NCBI GenBank assembly: GCA_947453295.1
Contig: CANGGD010000004.1
Span: forward strand, 1-48,372
Origin: Chitinophagaceae bacterium
GTDB taxonomy: Bacteria > Bacteroidota > Bacteroidia > Chitinophagales > Chitinophagaceae
Reading direction: 5' to 3'
Length of the DNA stretch: 48,372 bases
Below the pieces are notes generated by a model. It had not been told where the DNA came from. It saw nothing but the letters and a program-made list of their open reading frames with translations, and did not search any database. Below are positions 8,238 through 16,689 of this stretch, piece after piece. Within the stretch, counting starts at the first letter, position 1. Each line of letters opens with the position of its first letter. A program made the position numbers and the translations under genes.

Positions 8238-9536
8238 CTATCTGAGTTTCAATGTTACAATCGCCATTGCAACACTTATGATAGTTATGATCCAAAATCT
8301 TACTGCAATTTTACTTTCGTGAAATCCTTTTTTCTGATAATGATGATGTAAAGGACTCATCAAAAAAACTCTTCTGCCTTCTCCATACTTCTTCTTCGTG
8401 TATTTAAAATAACTCACTTGAATAATTACACTAACATTCTCCACTAAAAAAACAGAACAGAAAATAGGTATTAATAATTCTTTTCTAACAATAATTGCTA
8501 ATGCTGCAATAATTCCACCTAAAGCAAGACTTCCAGTATCCCCCATGAAAACTTGTGCAGGATATGAATTGTACCAAAGAAATCCAATACAAGCACCAAC
8601 GAAAGCAGCGATAAAAATGGATAGTTCTCCTAAATTAGGGATGTACATTATATTTAAATACTCAGCAAATTTTATATTCCCACTTACATAAGCAAATATG
8701 CCTAAACAAATTCCAATAATTGCACTTACCCCTGTAGCCAAACCATCTAATCCATCGGTTATATTCGCACCATTTGAAACAGCAGTAACAATAAAAATCA
8801 CAATGAGTATATAAACTATATAAGTATACTCTTCCATACTTTTTGGCAACAATCTTGCATAATTAAATTCATGTCCTTTTACAAATGGAATTGTAGTAAT
8901 TACATTTTTAGCATTTGTAAACACTCTTTTTTTACCATCTACAACAAGCGTATCAAATTTTGTTTGAGTTGTAATTGTATTTTTTATTGTTACACTTTGA
9001 TTAGACAATATTTCTCTTTTTACCAAAACGTTCTGATTAAAATAGAGTGTTGCCCCAACAATAATCCCCAGCATGATTTGACCAAAAACTTTAAACTTAC
9101 CTGCCAATCCATCTGCATTTGTTTTCTTGAAATCAATGCCTTTTTCTTTAGCAATTCTTTTAGCTCTGATTTTAAGATAGTCATCGATAAAACCAATAAC
9201 AGCTAACCATACTGTACAAAGTATCATTAATCTGATATATACTTTATGAAGATTGGCAAACAACAAAGTAGGAATCAAGATGGCAAGAATAATAATAATT
9301 CCACCCATTGTTGGAGTTCCCTTTTTTTGTTGCTCTCCTTCCAAACCCAAATCTCTAACAGTTTCCCCTAATTGTTTTTTTTGCAAGAAAGTAATTAGTT
9401 TTTTTCCGAAGACAGTAGTAATAATCAAAGAAAAAATCAAAGCTAGTATCACTCTAAAACTAATGAACTGAAAAAGACCTCCACCTGGTATTCGGTAGTT
9501 GTTTTTCATCATCCATTGAAATAATTGATACAGCAT
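8238..9536 (-). CDS. mraY: MraY, phospho-MurNAc-pentapeptide transferase
   Basis: MraY is the integral-membrane enzyme that moves phospho-MurNAc-pentapeptide from UDP onto undecaprenyl phosphate, making lipid I. Visible motifs are [11 protein letters not shown] (about 73-83), the catalytic Asp pair DDY (118-120), [15 protein letters not shown] (255-269), [12 protein letters not shown] and the histidine-rich [11 protein letters not shown]. At 432 residues it is about 70 longer than proteobacterial MraY; the extra length is a polar, beta-like insertion at about residues 168-235 between two membrane helices. This insertion is known from Bacteroidota MraY. The gene follows murE by 15 bp. Confidence 0.97.
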   Translation of the reverse strand: MLYQLFQWMMKNNYRIPGGGLFQFISFRVILALIFSLIITTVFGKKLITFLQKKQLGETVRDLGLEGEQQKKGTPTMGGIIIILAILIPTLLFANLHKVYIRLMILCTVWLAVIGFIDDYLKIRAKRIAKEKGIDFKKTNADGLAGKFKVFGQIMLGIIVGATLYFNQNVLVKREILSNQSVTIKNTITTQTKFDTLVVDGKKRVFTNAKNVITTIPFVKGHEFNYARLLPKSMEEYTYIVYILIVIFIVTAVSNGANITDGLDGLATGVSAIIGICLGIFAYVSGNIKFAEYLNIMYIPNLGELSIFIAAFVGACIGFLWYNSYPAQVFMGDTGSLALGGIIAALAIIVRKELLIPIFCSVFLVENVSVIIQVSYFKYTKKKYGEGRRVFLMSPLHHHYQKKGFHESKIAVRFWIITIISVAMAIVTLKLR

Positions 9537-9551
9537 TCTCTTTAATTAAAT

Positions 9552-11012
9552 TTATTTTTCTAGTAATTCAAACATTTCCTTCATCACTTTCTTGTCATCA
9601 AATTCATATTTAACTCCTTTTATTTCCTGGTATTTTTCATGTCCCTTACCCGCAATTAAAAGAATATCATTTTGTTCGCTAAGTGTTACAGCTGTTTTAA
9701 TGGCCTCCATTCTGTCAGATATAGTGATACATTTTTTCCTTGCAATAACATTTACACCTGTTTCCATTTCTTTCAAAATTTCGAGAGGATCTTCATTGCG
9801 TGGGTTATCAGAGGTAAGGATAACTTTATCACTGTATTGGCAAGCAACTTCAGCCATTATTGGTCTTTTGGAGGTGTCTCTGTTGCCTCCGCAACCTACA
9901 ACTGTTATAATTTTTTGTTCCCCCTGACGTAGATTTTTAATGGTTGCTAACACATTAATTAACGCATCAGGCGTATGTGCATAATCAACAATTCCAATTA
10001 CATTTTTATGTTGACTCATCAAATAATCAAACCTTCCTTCTGCTCCTGTCAATGCACTTAAAATTTCAAGCACTTCGTATTTGTCTTCGCCTAATAAAAT
10101 AGCTGCAGCATACACTGCCAATAAATTATAAGCGTTAAATTCTCCAATCAACTTAAAGTGCACCTCGATATCATTTATACTCATGTGCAATCCACTCAAA
10201 CTATTTTCAAGTATTTTCCCTTTGAATTCAGCTAATGTTTGTAAACTATAAAAATGCTTTTTTGCAACTGTATTTTGCAACATAACAGCTCCGCGCTTAT
10301 CGTCTATGTTGCTGATAGCAAATGAAGCGCTCGACAAATTATCGAACCATGATTTTTTTACGCGAATATATTCGTCAAACGTTTGATGATAATCTAAATG
10401 ATCATGTGTAATGTTACTAAAAATGGCTCCAGAAAATTCTATACCGTCGATTCTGTTTTGATGAATGGCATGACTACTACATTCCATAAAAACATGAGTA
10501 CAACCGTTTTCATACATTTGCTTAAGCAATTCATTCAAGCTAATTATATCTGGTGTAGTGTGGGTTGATGGAATAATTTCGTCTCCAATTTGATTTTGCA
10601 CAGTGCTTATTAATCCACATTTACAACCTAATTCAGAGAAAAGTTTCCAAAGTAAAGTTGCAATAGTCGTTTTACCATTTGTTCCCGTTACGCCAACTAC
10701 TTTCATTTTCGAAGCGGGCGAGTTGTAAAAATTATTACACATTACTGATAATGCATTTGCAGCATTGTCAACGATTATATAAGTAACAGCATCAACTAGA
10801 ACTGCAGGCATTTCTTCCGTAACGATAGCAATAGCTCCGTTTTCAATTGCTTTTGTTATGAATTCATTACCGTTTACAGAAATTCCTTTGATAGCAATAA
10901 AGCAAGTTCCTTGAGATACTTTTCTGGAATCTGTTTGCAGATTCGTTATGTCTTGATTGGCTTCTCCAAAAACCGACCTGATATTAACTTTATAAAGCAC
11001 CTCTTTTAACAT
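9552..11012 (-). CDS. murE: UDP-MurNAc-tripeptide ligase MurE (meso-DAP type)
   Basis: MurE adds the third stem-peptide residue. The 486 residues show TGTNGKTTIATLL (ATP loop, about 111-123), NITHDHLDYHQTF, and the C-terminal DNPRNEDP motif. A DNPR motif is the established signature of ligases that use meso-diaminopimelate rather than L-Lys, so a Gram-negative DAP-type peptidoglycan is inferred. The ATG is at the complement of 11010-11012, 10 bp downstream of the ftsI stop. Confidence 0.97.
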   Translation of the reverse strand: MLKEVLYKVNIRSVFGEANQDITNLQTDSRKVSQGTCFIAIKGISVNGNEFITKAIENGAIAIVTEEMPAVLVDAVTYIIVDNAANALSVMCNNFYNSPASKMKVVGVTGTNGKTTIATLLWKLFSELGCKCGLISTVQNQIGDEIIPSTHTTPDIISLNELLKQMYENGCTHVFMECSSHAIHQNRIDGIEFSGAIFSNITHDHLDYHQTFDEYIRVKKSWFDNLSSASFAISNIDDKRGAVMLQNTVAKKHFYSLQTLAEFKGKILENSLSGLHMSINDIEVHFKLIGEFNAYNLLAVYAAAILLGEDKYEVLEILSALTGAEGRFDYLMSQHKNVIGIVDYAHTPDALINVLATIKNLRQGEQKIITVVGCGGNRDTSKRPIMAEVACQYSDKVILTSDNPRNEDPLEILKEMETGVNVIARKKCITISDRMEAIKTAVTLSEQNDILLIAGKGHEKYQEIKGVKYEFDDKKVMKEMFELLEK

Positions 11013-11022
11013 ATAAAAAAAC

Positions 11023-13161
11023 TCAATTGAGCATTAATAAAATTTTTTGACCTTTTGAAAAATTAGAGCCTGGTTTTAAACTTTGACTATATACTTTTCC
11101 TTTTCCTGTAACCACGGTTGTTAGTCCTTTATTTTCTAATAGATATACTGCATCTTTTAAACCCATTCCTGTTACATTAGGAGTGATGTTTGACACTGTA
11201 GAAATTTGAGCAGGTTCACTTAATCCTGCATAGTTATTTTTATAGTTAATGGATCTCCAAATACTTGTAGAAGAAGAAAAAACAGAATCTTGATAAGCAA
11301 TTCCGATGGTGTTGAATATTTTTTGAGCATCATTTTTTAATCCGATATAACTATACAATGCTGTATCAATTGTAATATTTTCTTTGCGGTTAGGCTTACT
11401 CAAAAAATGATTATATATTTTATCACTTACTTCTTTAAAAACGGTACCCGATACATCAGCGCCATAAATCCGTTTAGACTTTTTACTGTTTTGAATAACA
11501 ACAGCCATTGTGTATTTTGGACTTTCTGCAGGAAAATAACCTATAAAAGAAGCTTGATAAATTTTATTCCCTTTATTATACCCTTTATTGTTGAGTGCTG
11601 ATACGGCAGTTCCTGTCTTCCCTGCAATTGAATATGCAGAATCAAACATGACTTTATGCGCTGTGCCATGTGCACTATCTACAACAGCTTTCATACATTC
11701 TCTTGCTTGAACTAGTGCTTCATCGCTTGCAATCTTATCAACCAAAACAGTTGGTTCAAATTTTTCAACTTCTATGCCATAATTACGAATAGAATTAACT
11801 AAATAAGGTTTCATCATTTTACCATTATTAGCAACTGCATTGTATAGCATTAGCATATGTAAAGGAGTAACTAATTCCTCATAACCATGTGCCATAAATG
11901 GTATGGTAGTTTTGCCCCAACTTTTGTTATTTGGACTTTTGATTACTGGCATTCCAGAAGAAGCAACAATATCTATACCTGTAGATTTGTTGAGTCTGAA
12001 ACGATCAAGATGTTGCCACCATTTCATGGGCTGATCTTGGTAATATTGTGTTGCTAACTTAGCAAACGCAACATTACTACTTCTAGCAAATGCATCTTTT
12101 ACTGTAATAACACCAGTGCCTAAATGAGAATCTTTGATTCTTAAACCTGAAAAATATTTCACGCCACCTTCGCAATCAACCATTGAGTTGATAGTTACAT
12201 ATTTATCATCTAATAAACTTAATAACGTAGCTAATTTAAAAATCGATCCCGGTTCGGTTGATTTACCGATTCCATAATTTAAGTCTTCAGAATAAGTACT
12301 GTCCTTCTCTTGAATCCCAAGATTCGCAATAGCTTTAATTTTGCCTGTTGAAGTTTCCATCACAATAACTGTTCCATGTATTGAGTTGTTTGTAACCAAC
12401 ATTTTCATCAACGCATTCTCAGCCACATCTTGAATATATGTATCTAAAGTTGTGATGATGTCTTTTCCATTGATTGGCTCAAATTCTCCACCTTCAACTG
12501 GCATATATCCACCTGCCACATATCTAACCAAACGCTCTCCAGATGTGCCTCTCAAAACACTATCATAAGATTTTTCTAACCCGACATTTTTTTGAGGATC
12601 CAATCTTGATAAGCCAATTGTTCTATTAGCCATTAAGCCATAAGGATTAATTCTTTTATCTTTTTGAAAGAAATTAAATCCGCTTTTGTATTTTCCTTCT
12701 CTTATCAAAGGAAACTCTCTCATTTGTTTATACTCCTCGAAATTGACCTTTCTTTTTAAAACATAATAAGGTTCTTTCTCTTGGTAAGCTTGTACTAACT
12801 TTTGCTTGTATTCATCAGCAGAAATTGAATCATCAAATAATTGATCAATATAGAAACAAAGTGAATCTATGTTTTCTGAAAATCTTTTGCCGTTTTTTTC
12901 ATGCAATCCCTCTACTCTAAAATCAATCACAACATCATATACGGGAACTGAAGTACTTAAAATACTGCCATCTTCACTGTATATACTGCCTCTCTCTGCA
13001 ACTATAGGAACAAATTTTTGTAAACTATCTCCTTTACTTCTCCAATATTTACCTTCAACGGTTTGGATTAAGAAAGCTTTCCCTATAACCAGAAAGCCGA
13101 TTAACATGATGCACACAAAACACAAGTACACCCTCCATAATATGTCTTTTCTAATATCCAA
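11023..13161 (-). CDS. ftsI: Septal penicillin-binding protein FtsI/PBP3 with C-terminal PASTA domain (TTG start)
   Basis: FtsI is the class B transpeptidase that cross-links septal peptidoglycan and partners FtsW. The 712 residues comprise a membrane anchor (about 12-32), a pedestal domain with the ERGSIYSEDG motif (about 56-65), and the transpeptidase with its three motifs: S306-I-F-K309, S361-S-N363 and K515-T-G-T518. The last 60 or so residues (NVTGMGLKDAVYLLENKG onward) form one PASTA domain. The start is TTG: an in-frame TAG lies three codons upstream, no ATG fits, and the MDIRKDILWRVYL N-terminus matches Bacteroidota relatives. Met19 is the only later candidate and would cut into the anchor. 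Confidence 0.95.
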   Translation of the reverse strand: MDIRKDILWRVYLCFVCIMLIGFLVIGKAFLIQTVEGKYWRSKGDSLQKFVPIVAERGSIYSEDGSILSTSVPVYDVVIDFRVEGLHEKNGKRFSENIDSLCFYIDQLFDDSISADEYKQKLVQAYQEKEPYYVLKRKVNFEEYKQMREFPLIREGKYKSGFNFFQKDKRINPYGLMANRTIGLSRLDPQKNVGLEKSYDSVLRGTSGERLVRYVAGGYMPVEGGEFEPINGKDIITTLDTYIQDVAENALMKMLVTNNSIHGTVIVMETSTGKIKAIANLGIQEKDSTYSEDLNYGIGKSTEPGSIFKLATLLSLLDDKYVTINSMVDCEGGVKYFSGLRIKDSHLGTGVITVKDAFARSSNVAFAKLATQYYQDQPMKWWQHLDRFRLNKSTGIDIVASSGMPVIKSPNNKSWGKTTIPFMAHGYEELVTPLHMLMLYNAVANNGKMMKPYLVNSIRNYGIEVEKFEPTVLVDKIASDEALVQARECMKAVVDSAHGTAHKVMFDSAYSIAGKTGTAVSALNNKGYNKGNKIYQASFIGYFPAESPKYTMAVVIQNSKKSKRIYGADVSGTVFKEVSDKIYNHFLSKPNRKENITIDTALYSYIGLKNDAQKIFNTIGIAYQDSVFSSSTSIWRSINYKNNYAGLSEPAQISTVSNITPNVTGMGLKDAVYLLENKGLTTVVTGKGKVYSQSLKPGSNFSKGQKILLMLN

Positions 13162-13204
13162 GGCAAGTATCTATTTAAAACTTATATTAATCTAAAATCT
13201 TTTT

Positions 13205-13552
13205 TTATTTTTTTTCTTTCGAAGAATCAACAAGCAACACTGGCGGTGCTTTCAACTCCTTTAAACCCATAGGTTCTACCACTTTTGAAAGCTCACTGAA
13301 CTTACTTCTATAAATCACTTCACTTTTAACACATTTATATTCGTATTCTAACTCTTTTACACTTTTCTCTAACTTGCTAATTTTTCTTGTCAAACCATCC
13401 GCATAGTGACCTATAAAAATGTATATAATTGCTAACGATGAAACAAATAATATGAAAGGGATATTTTTTACAATTGTACTTGCTTTAAAATATTTTTTAA
13501 ATTCAAGTTTACCTGAATTTTTTTTCTCTATAGTGTTTTTGTTGTCAATCAT
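13205..13552 (-). CDS. ftsL: FtsL-like cell division protein
   Basis: This is a small bitopic protein of 115 residues: a basic N-terminus, one membrane helix (about 30-49), then a charged heptad-like coiled coil (GLTRKISKLEKSVKELEYEY) up to about residue 85. FtsL acts with the FtsB/FtsQ complex to activate FtsWI. Sequence conservation of FtsL is low, so the assignment comes from topology, size and position between rsmH (3 bp gap) and ftsI. Bacteroidota often carry such a divergent FtsL-like protein at this place. Confidence 0.8.
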   Translation of the reverse strand: MIDNKNTIEKKNSGKLEFKKYFKASTIVKNIPFILFVSSLAIIYIFIGHYADGLTRKISKLEKSVKELEYEYKCVKSEVIYRSKFSELSKVVEPMGLKELKAPPVLLVDSSKEKK

Positions 13553-13555
13553 TCT

Positions 13556-14512
13556 TTAACTGTTTTTTTCTGCGACTCTTAGTTTTGCACTTCTAGATCT
13601 CGGATTTTTTAAACACTCTTCTTTTCCTGCAACAATTGGTTTCTTTGTAATTACACTTAATGAACTCTTTGGTTTACTTCCATACACATCATCAATCTCA
13701 ACTATTTCTAATGATCCATTTTTAATAAAATTCTTTACCACTCTATCTTCTAATGAATGGAAGGTAATTACTGATAATCTTCCATTTTTGTTTAGCAACT
13801 TCAAAGACTGACTTAACATTTCTTTTAAAGATCCAATTTCATCGTTCACTTCAATTCTCAAAGCCTGAAAAACCTGAGCCAAATATTTATTGGGATTCCC
13901 TTTTACTACTTCTTGAATCGCTTGCTTAAACTGACTTATCGTTTTTAAAGGCGAAATTTTTCTTTTCGAAACAATTGTTTTAGCAAGTGTTTTCGAATTC
14001 GTTACCTCACCATAGATTTCAAACAGCTTATGCAATTGTTGTTCTGAATAGGTTTGTAAAATATCAGCTGCAGTTAGCGTTTGTCTTCTATCCATTCTCA
14101 TATCAAGATTGGCATCAAACCTAATCGAGAAGCCTCGCTCTGCTTCATCAAACTGATGACTAGAAACTCCTAAATCGGCTAATATTCCATCTACTTTTAA
14201 ACATTTTTGAACCCTAAGGAATTTTTGCAAATGGCGAAAATTTTGTTGAATAAAAACAACCCTGTCGTCATTTGGCAAGTTTTGTTTTGCATTGATATCT
14301 TGATCAAATACAAAAAGTTTTCCTGCATTTCCTAAGCGTTTCAAAATCTCTCTGCTGTGTCCACCGCCGCCAAAGGTGCAATCAACATAAACACCATCTT
14401 GTCGAATGTTTAACCCATCAACAGTCTCGATTAACAAAACAGGAATATGATAGTCGTTTGATTTTTCAGTTGACGTTATGCCGTCTGCTGTTTGATTTTC
14501 ATTTGACTTCAT
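13556..14512 (-). CDS. rsmH: 16S rRNA (cytosine1402-N4)-methyltransferase RsmH
   Basis: RsmH (MraW) methylates N4 of C1402 in the ribosomal P site. About 318 residues show YHIPVLLIETVDGL, the SAM-binding glycine motif DCTFGGGGHSREIL, LADLGVSSHQFDEAERGFS, and the C-terminal FHSLEDRVVK and PRSRSAKLRV motifs, all diagnostic. The ATG at the complement of 14510-14512 is preferred. A TTG two codons upstream overlaps the mraZ stop and is the alternative. Its position directly after mraZ is the standard start of a dcw operon. Confidence 0.97.
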   Translation of the reverse strand: MKSNENQTADGITSTEKSNDYHIPVLLIETVDGLNIRQDGVYVDCTFGGGGHSREILKRLGNAGKLFVFDQDINAKQNLPNDDRVVFIQQNFRHLQKFLRVQKCLKVDGILADLGVSSHQFDEAERGFSIRFDANLDMRMDRRQTLTAADILQTYSEQQLHKLFEIYGEVTNSKTLAKTIVSKRKISPLKTISQFKQAIQEVVKGNPNKYLAQVFQALRIEVNDEIGSLKEMLSQSLKLLNKNGRLSVITFHSLEDRVVKNFIKNGSLEIVEIDDVYGSKPKSSLSVITKKPIVAGKEECLKNPRSRSAKLRVAEKNS

Positions 14513-14514
14513 TT

Positions 14515-14982
14515 TCAACTATTCTGCTTGTCATCATTTTTATTCATTACTTCATTTGCCAAATTGCTAAATCCGTCTGGCGTCATATCATCAAAGAACT
14601 CTTGGTATTTTTGCTTATCCCAAATCTCAATCTTGTTCATGGCAGATACTAATACTATGTCTTTCTCTAGTCCTGCATATTCCATTAATGATTTTGGTAA
14701 TAATAATCTTCCGGCTGTATCCAAATCAATTTGTGTAGCGCCATTTAAAAAATAGCGTCTAAAGGCTCTAACTTTAGGATCGAAATCGTTGAGTAAACTA
14801 ATTTTCTCTTGTAAAGGCTTCCAGCTTGTAATTGGATAAAGTGTTAAACATTTTTCAAACCCTCTATTTAATACAAAAGTTGAACCCTCTAATGCCGGCA
14901 ATTGCTTTTTAAAACCAGCAGGCAAGAGAAATCTTCCTTTTGCATCAACAGTAGATTCATATTCGCCTATGAAACCTATCAT
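14515..14982 (-). CDS. mraZ: Transcriptional regulator MraZ
   Basis: MraZ is the conserved first gene of dcw clusters, a ring-forming DNA-binding protein that recognises repeated GTGG-type boxes in front of its own operon. The 155 residues have the N-terminal FIGEYESTVDAKGRFLLPAGF and a second copy of the AbrB-like fold, beginning GATQIDLDTAGRLLLPKSL, as in the family. The usual length is about 140-155. The start ATG (complement at 14980-14982) lies about 33 bp from a GTG array with 10-bp period (annotated below), which fits autoregulation. Confidence 0.97.
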   Translation of the reverse strand: MIGFIGEYESTVDAKGRFLLPAGFKKQLPALEGSTFVLNRGFEKCLTLYPITSWKPLQEKISLLNDFDPKVRAFRRYFLNGATQIDLDTAGRLLLPKSLMEYAGLEKDIVLVSAMNKIEIWDKQKYQEFFDDMTPDGFSNLANEVMNKNDDKQNS

Positions 14983-15013
14983 TTTTTGGGATTTGAGTTA
15001 TTAATTAAATGTT

Positions 15014-15042
15014 GACACAAAATAACACAATTTCCCACTTTA
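15014..15042 (-). promoter_or_regulatory. Putative MraZ operator: three GTG boxes with 10-bp period
   Basis: Read on the minus strand, AAAGTGGG is followed by two further GTG elements. The CAC triplets on the plus strand lie at 15016-15018, 15026-15028 and 15036-15038, exactly 10 bp apart. Known MraZ sites are GTGG-containing boxes repeated every 10 bp just upstream of mraZ, so spacing and place fit; only the first box is a full match. The site lies about 33-56 bp upstream of the mraZ ATG. No confident -33/-7 pair could be assigned next to it. Confidence 0.6.
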
Positions 15043-15066
15043 ATACATCTTTTTACACCAACATAT

Positions 15067-15075
15067 TTATCCACA
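15067..15075 (+). promoter_or_regulatory. DnaA box, perfect consensus TTATCCACA
   Basis: A perfect nine-base DnaA box lies 85 bp upstream of mraZ. It is one of three in the 192-bp region between mraZ and the histidine kinase gene. Confidence 0.7.
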
Positions 15076-15138
15076 AAGTGATATAGCCCAATAACATTGG
15101 TTTTTTCAGCAAATTTTAGTGATTTTTAGACTGGCGAC

Positions 15139-15147
15139 TGTGGATAT
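15139..15147 (-). promoter_or_regulatory. Near-perfect DnaA box (8 of 9)
   Basis: On the minus strand this reads ATATCCACA, one mismatch from TTATCCACA. It lies in the same orientation as the box at 15159-15167 and exactly 20 bp, about two helical turns, from it. Confidence 0.55.
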
Positions 15148-15158
15148 AGGTGAATTCG

Positions 15159-15167
15159 TGTGGATAA
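15159..15167 (-). promoter_or_regulatory. DnaA box, perfect consensus on the minus strand
   Basis: Minus-strand TTATCCACA, located 8 bp beyond the histidine kinase stop codon. Together with the boxes at 15067 and 15139 it forms a cluster just upstream of the dcw run. Confidence 0.7.
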
Positions 15168-15174
15168 GTGCGAT

Positions 15175-16500
15175 TTAGCTTGCTTGTGGTAGCAAAATGG
15201 TAAACCTAGAGCCAATTCCTAAAGTGCTCTCTACTTTTATTGTTCCTTTATGAGCTTCTATTACTGACTTAACATAGCTTAACCCTAAGCCAAATCCTTT
15301 TACATTATGAATATTGCCTGTATGGGCTCGATAAAATTTTTCAAAAATCTGTTTAATTGTATCTTTTGACATCCCTATACCATCATCACTGATAACAATT
15401 TTAATGTCTTTACCCTTAGATTCTGTGTGAAGTTTTATTGTTACACCTTCTGGTTTAGAATATTTTATGGCATTATCTAAAATATTATTGATGATGTTGC
15501 TAAAATGTAGTTCGTCTGCAAAAATCACATCCGAACTCGCCTCTAAATTAGTAGCGATTTTCCCGTTTTTTTCTTGTAATGTAAGCATTGAATTATCAAC
15601 TGCTTGTTGTATAAACTGATGTGCTGAAATTAATTTTCGGTTCAATTGAATCTCCTTATTATCCAACAAAGAAGCCTGTAAAATTGATTCTACTTGCTTG
15701 TTCATTCTTTTGTTTTCAGATTTTATTACACTAATAAAATACTCGGATTTAGTTGGGTCAGCAATTACTTTTTCGTTTTTCAATGCATCGATTGCCAAAG
15801 AAATAGTAGCAATAGGTGTTTTAAACTCATGGGTCATGTTGTTAATGAAATCTGTTTTGATTTCACTGATTTTCTTTTGCGAAAGCAATGTTCTAATAGT
15901 GAGAAAAAATGCAGTGGTAATGATGATTGTAAAAAGAATTGTGCCTATTATAAACCAAAATATTTCTTTGAAAACAATAGCTGATTGATGAGGTACGATT
16001 ACGACTAAAAACTCCTCCTTTGTGATATCATCTATGGCTCCGGAATTATTCGTCTCTAATGGAATGGCAATATTTGTATTATTAGCAGAATCAGAAAAGA
16101 ATTTGAAAAAATTATCGCTTTGCATTTGATTACCAGTAATACTGTTATCAGACACTGCAAATTCAAATGGGACTCCTTCTAAGAAATGTTTTGTGAATGA
16201 ATTACGAATGACAGAAGATATTTCTTCTTTAGTAAATCTATCCATTACAGATATTGAGAAAACATCTGAAATATTATTTTTCTTTTTTAAAAAATATTCT
16301 TTGGATTGATTTAGAGATGTAATTACGGAGCTTGGTTTCGTTAGTTCTTCTGCTGCTTCGGAGGTAGCAATATATATGTTTTCGCGCAACTGTTTTTCCT
16401 TGGTTTTGCGAGCTGTGTTTAACCACAAAATTTGAAAATAAATAAGCCCAAAAAGTGACATTGTAATTAATACAACTATTAATGGAAAGTTTTTTTTCAT
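15175..16500 (-). CDS. Sensor histidine kinase, orphan
   Basis: This is a membrane-bound two-component sensor of about 441 residues. It has one membrane helix (about 6-26), a periplasmic sensor region of about 150 residues with no family I recognise, a second helix (about 180-203), then the HisKA motif NNMTHEFKTPIATIS (phospho-acceptor His near 224) and a HATPase_c domain with NNILDNAIKYS, SDDGIGMS and GFGLGLSYVK. No HAMP domain is evident between helix 2 and HisKA. No response regulator gene is nearby. The ATG at 16500 is chosen over an upstream TTG (16524), because MKKNFPLIVVLI gives a clean signal-anchor start. It is co-directional with, and 192 bp upstream of, mraZ; its ligand is unknown. 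Confidence 0.9.
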   Translation of the reverse strand: MKKNFPLIVVLITMSLFGLIYFQILWLNTARKTKEKQLRENIYIATSEAAEELTKPSSVITSLNQSKEYFLKKKNNISDVFSISVMDRFTKEEISSVIRNSFTKHFLEGVPFEFAVSDNSITGNQMQSDNFFKFFSDSANNTNIAIPLETNNSGAIDDITKEEFLVVIVPHQSAIVFKEIFWFIIGTILFTIIITTAFFLTIRTLLSQKKISEIKTDFINNMTHEFKTPIATISLAIDALKNEKVIADPTKSEYFISVIKSENKRMNKQVESILQASLLDNKEIQLNRKLISAHQFIQQAVDNSMLTLQEKNGKIATNLEASSDVIFADELHFSNIINNILDNAIKYSKPEGVTIKLHTESKGKDIKIVISDDGIGMSKDTIKQIFEKFYRAHTGNIHNVKGFGLGLSYVKSVIEAHKGTIKVESTLGIGSRFTILLPQAS

Positions 16501-16689
16501 TTTATACTTTATTGTGAATAGCAAGCTTTCTATTGGAAAACCAAGAAACCAGCGTAAAGTTATGATTGTAAAAGCATTTCTTATAAAACTTGCAGCCTTA
16601 TTTATATCAGTTTAATTTGGGGGATTTCAAAAAACAGTATTCTTGCTTCAAAACATTTATGAGAATTAGTATAAACAAGTGTTTTATTT

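Noticed and set aside
15051-15060. TTTTACACCA as a fourth DnaA box
   Set aside because: Two mismatches to TTATNCACA in AT-rich DNA are not informative.
14983-15174. Complete oriC in the mraZ upstream region
   Set aside because: Only three boxes in 192 bp, no clear unwinding-element repeats, no dnaA or dnaN nearby; kept only as an alternative in the DnaA-box finding.
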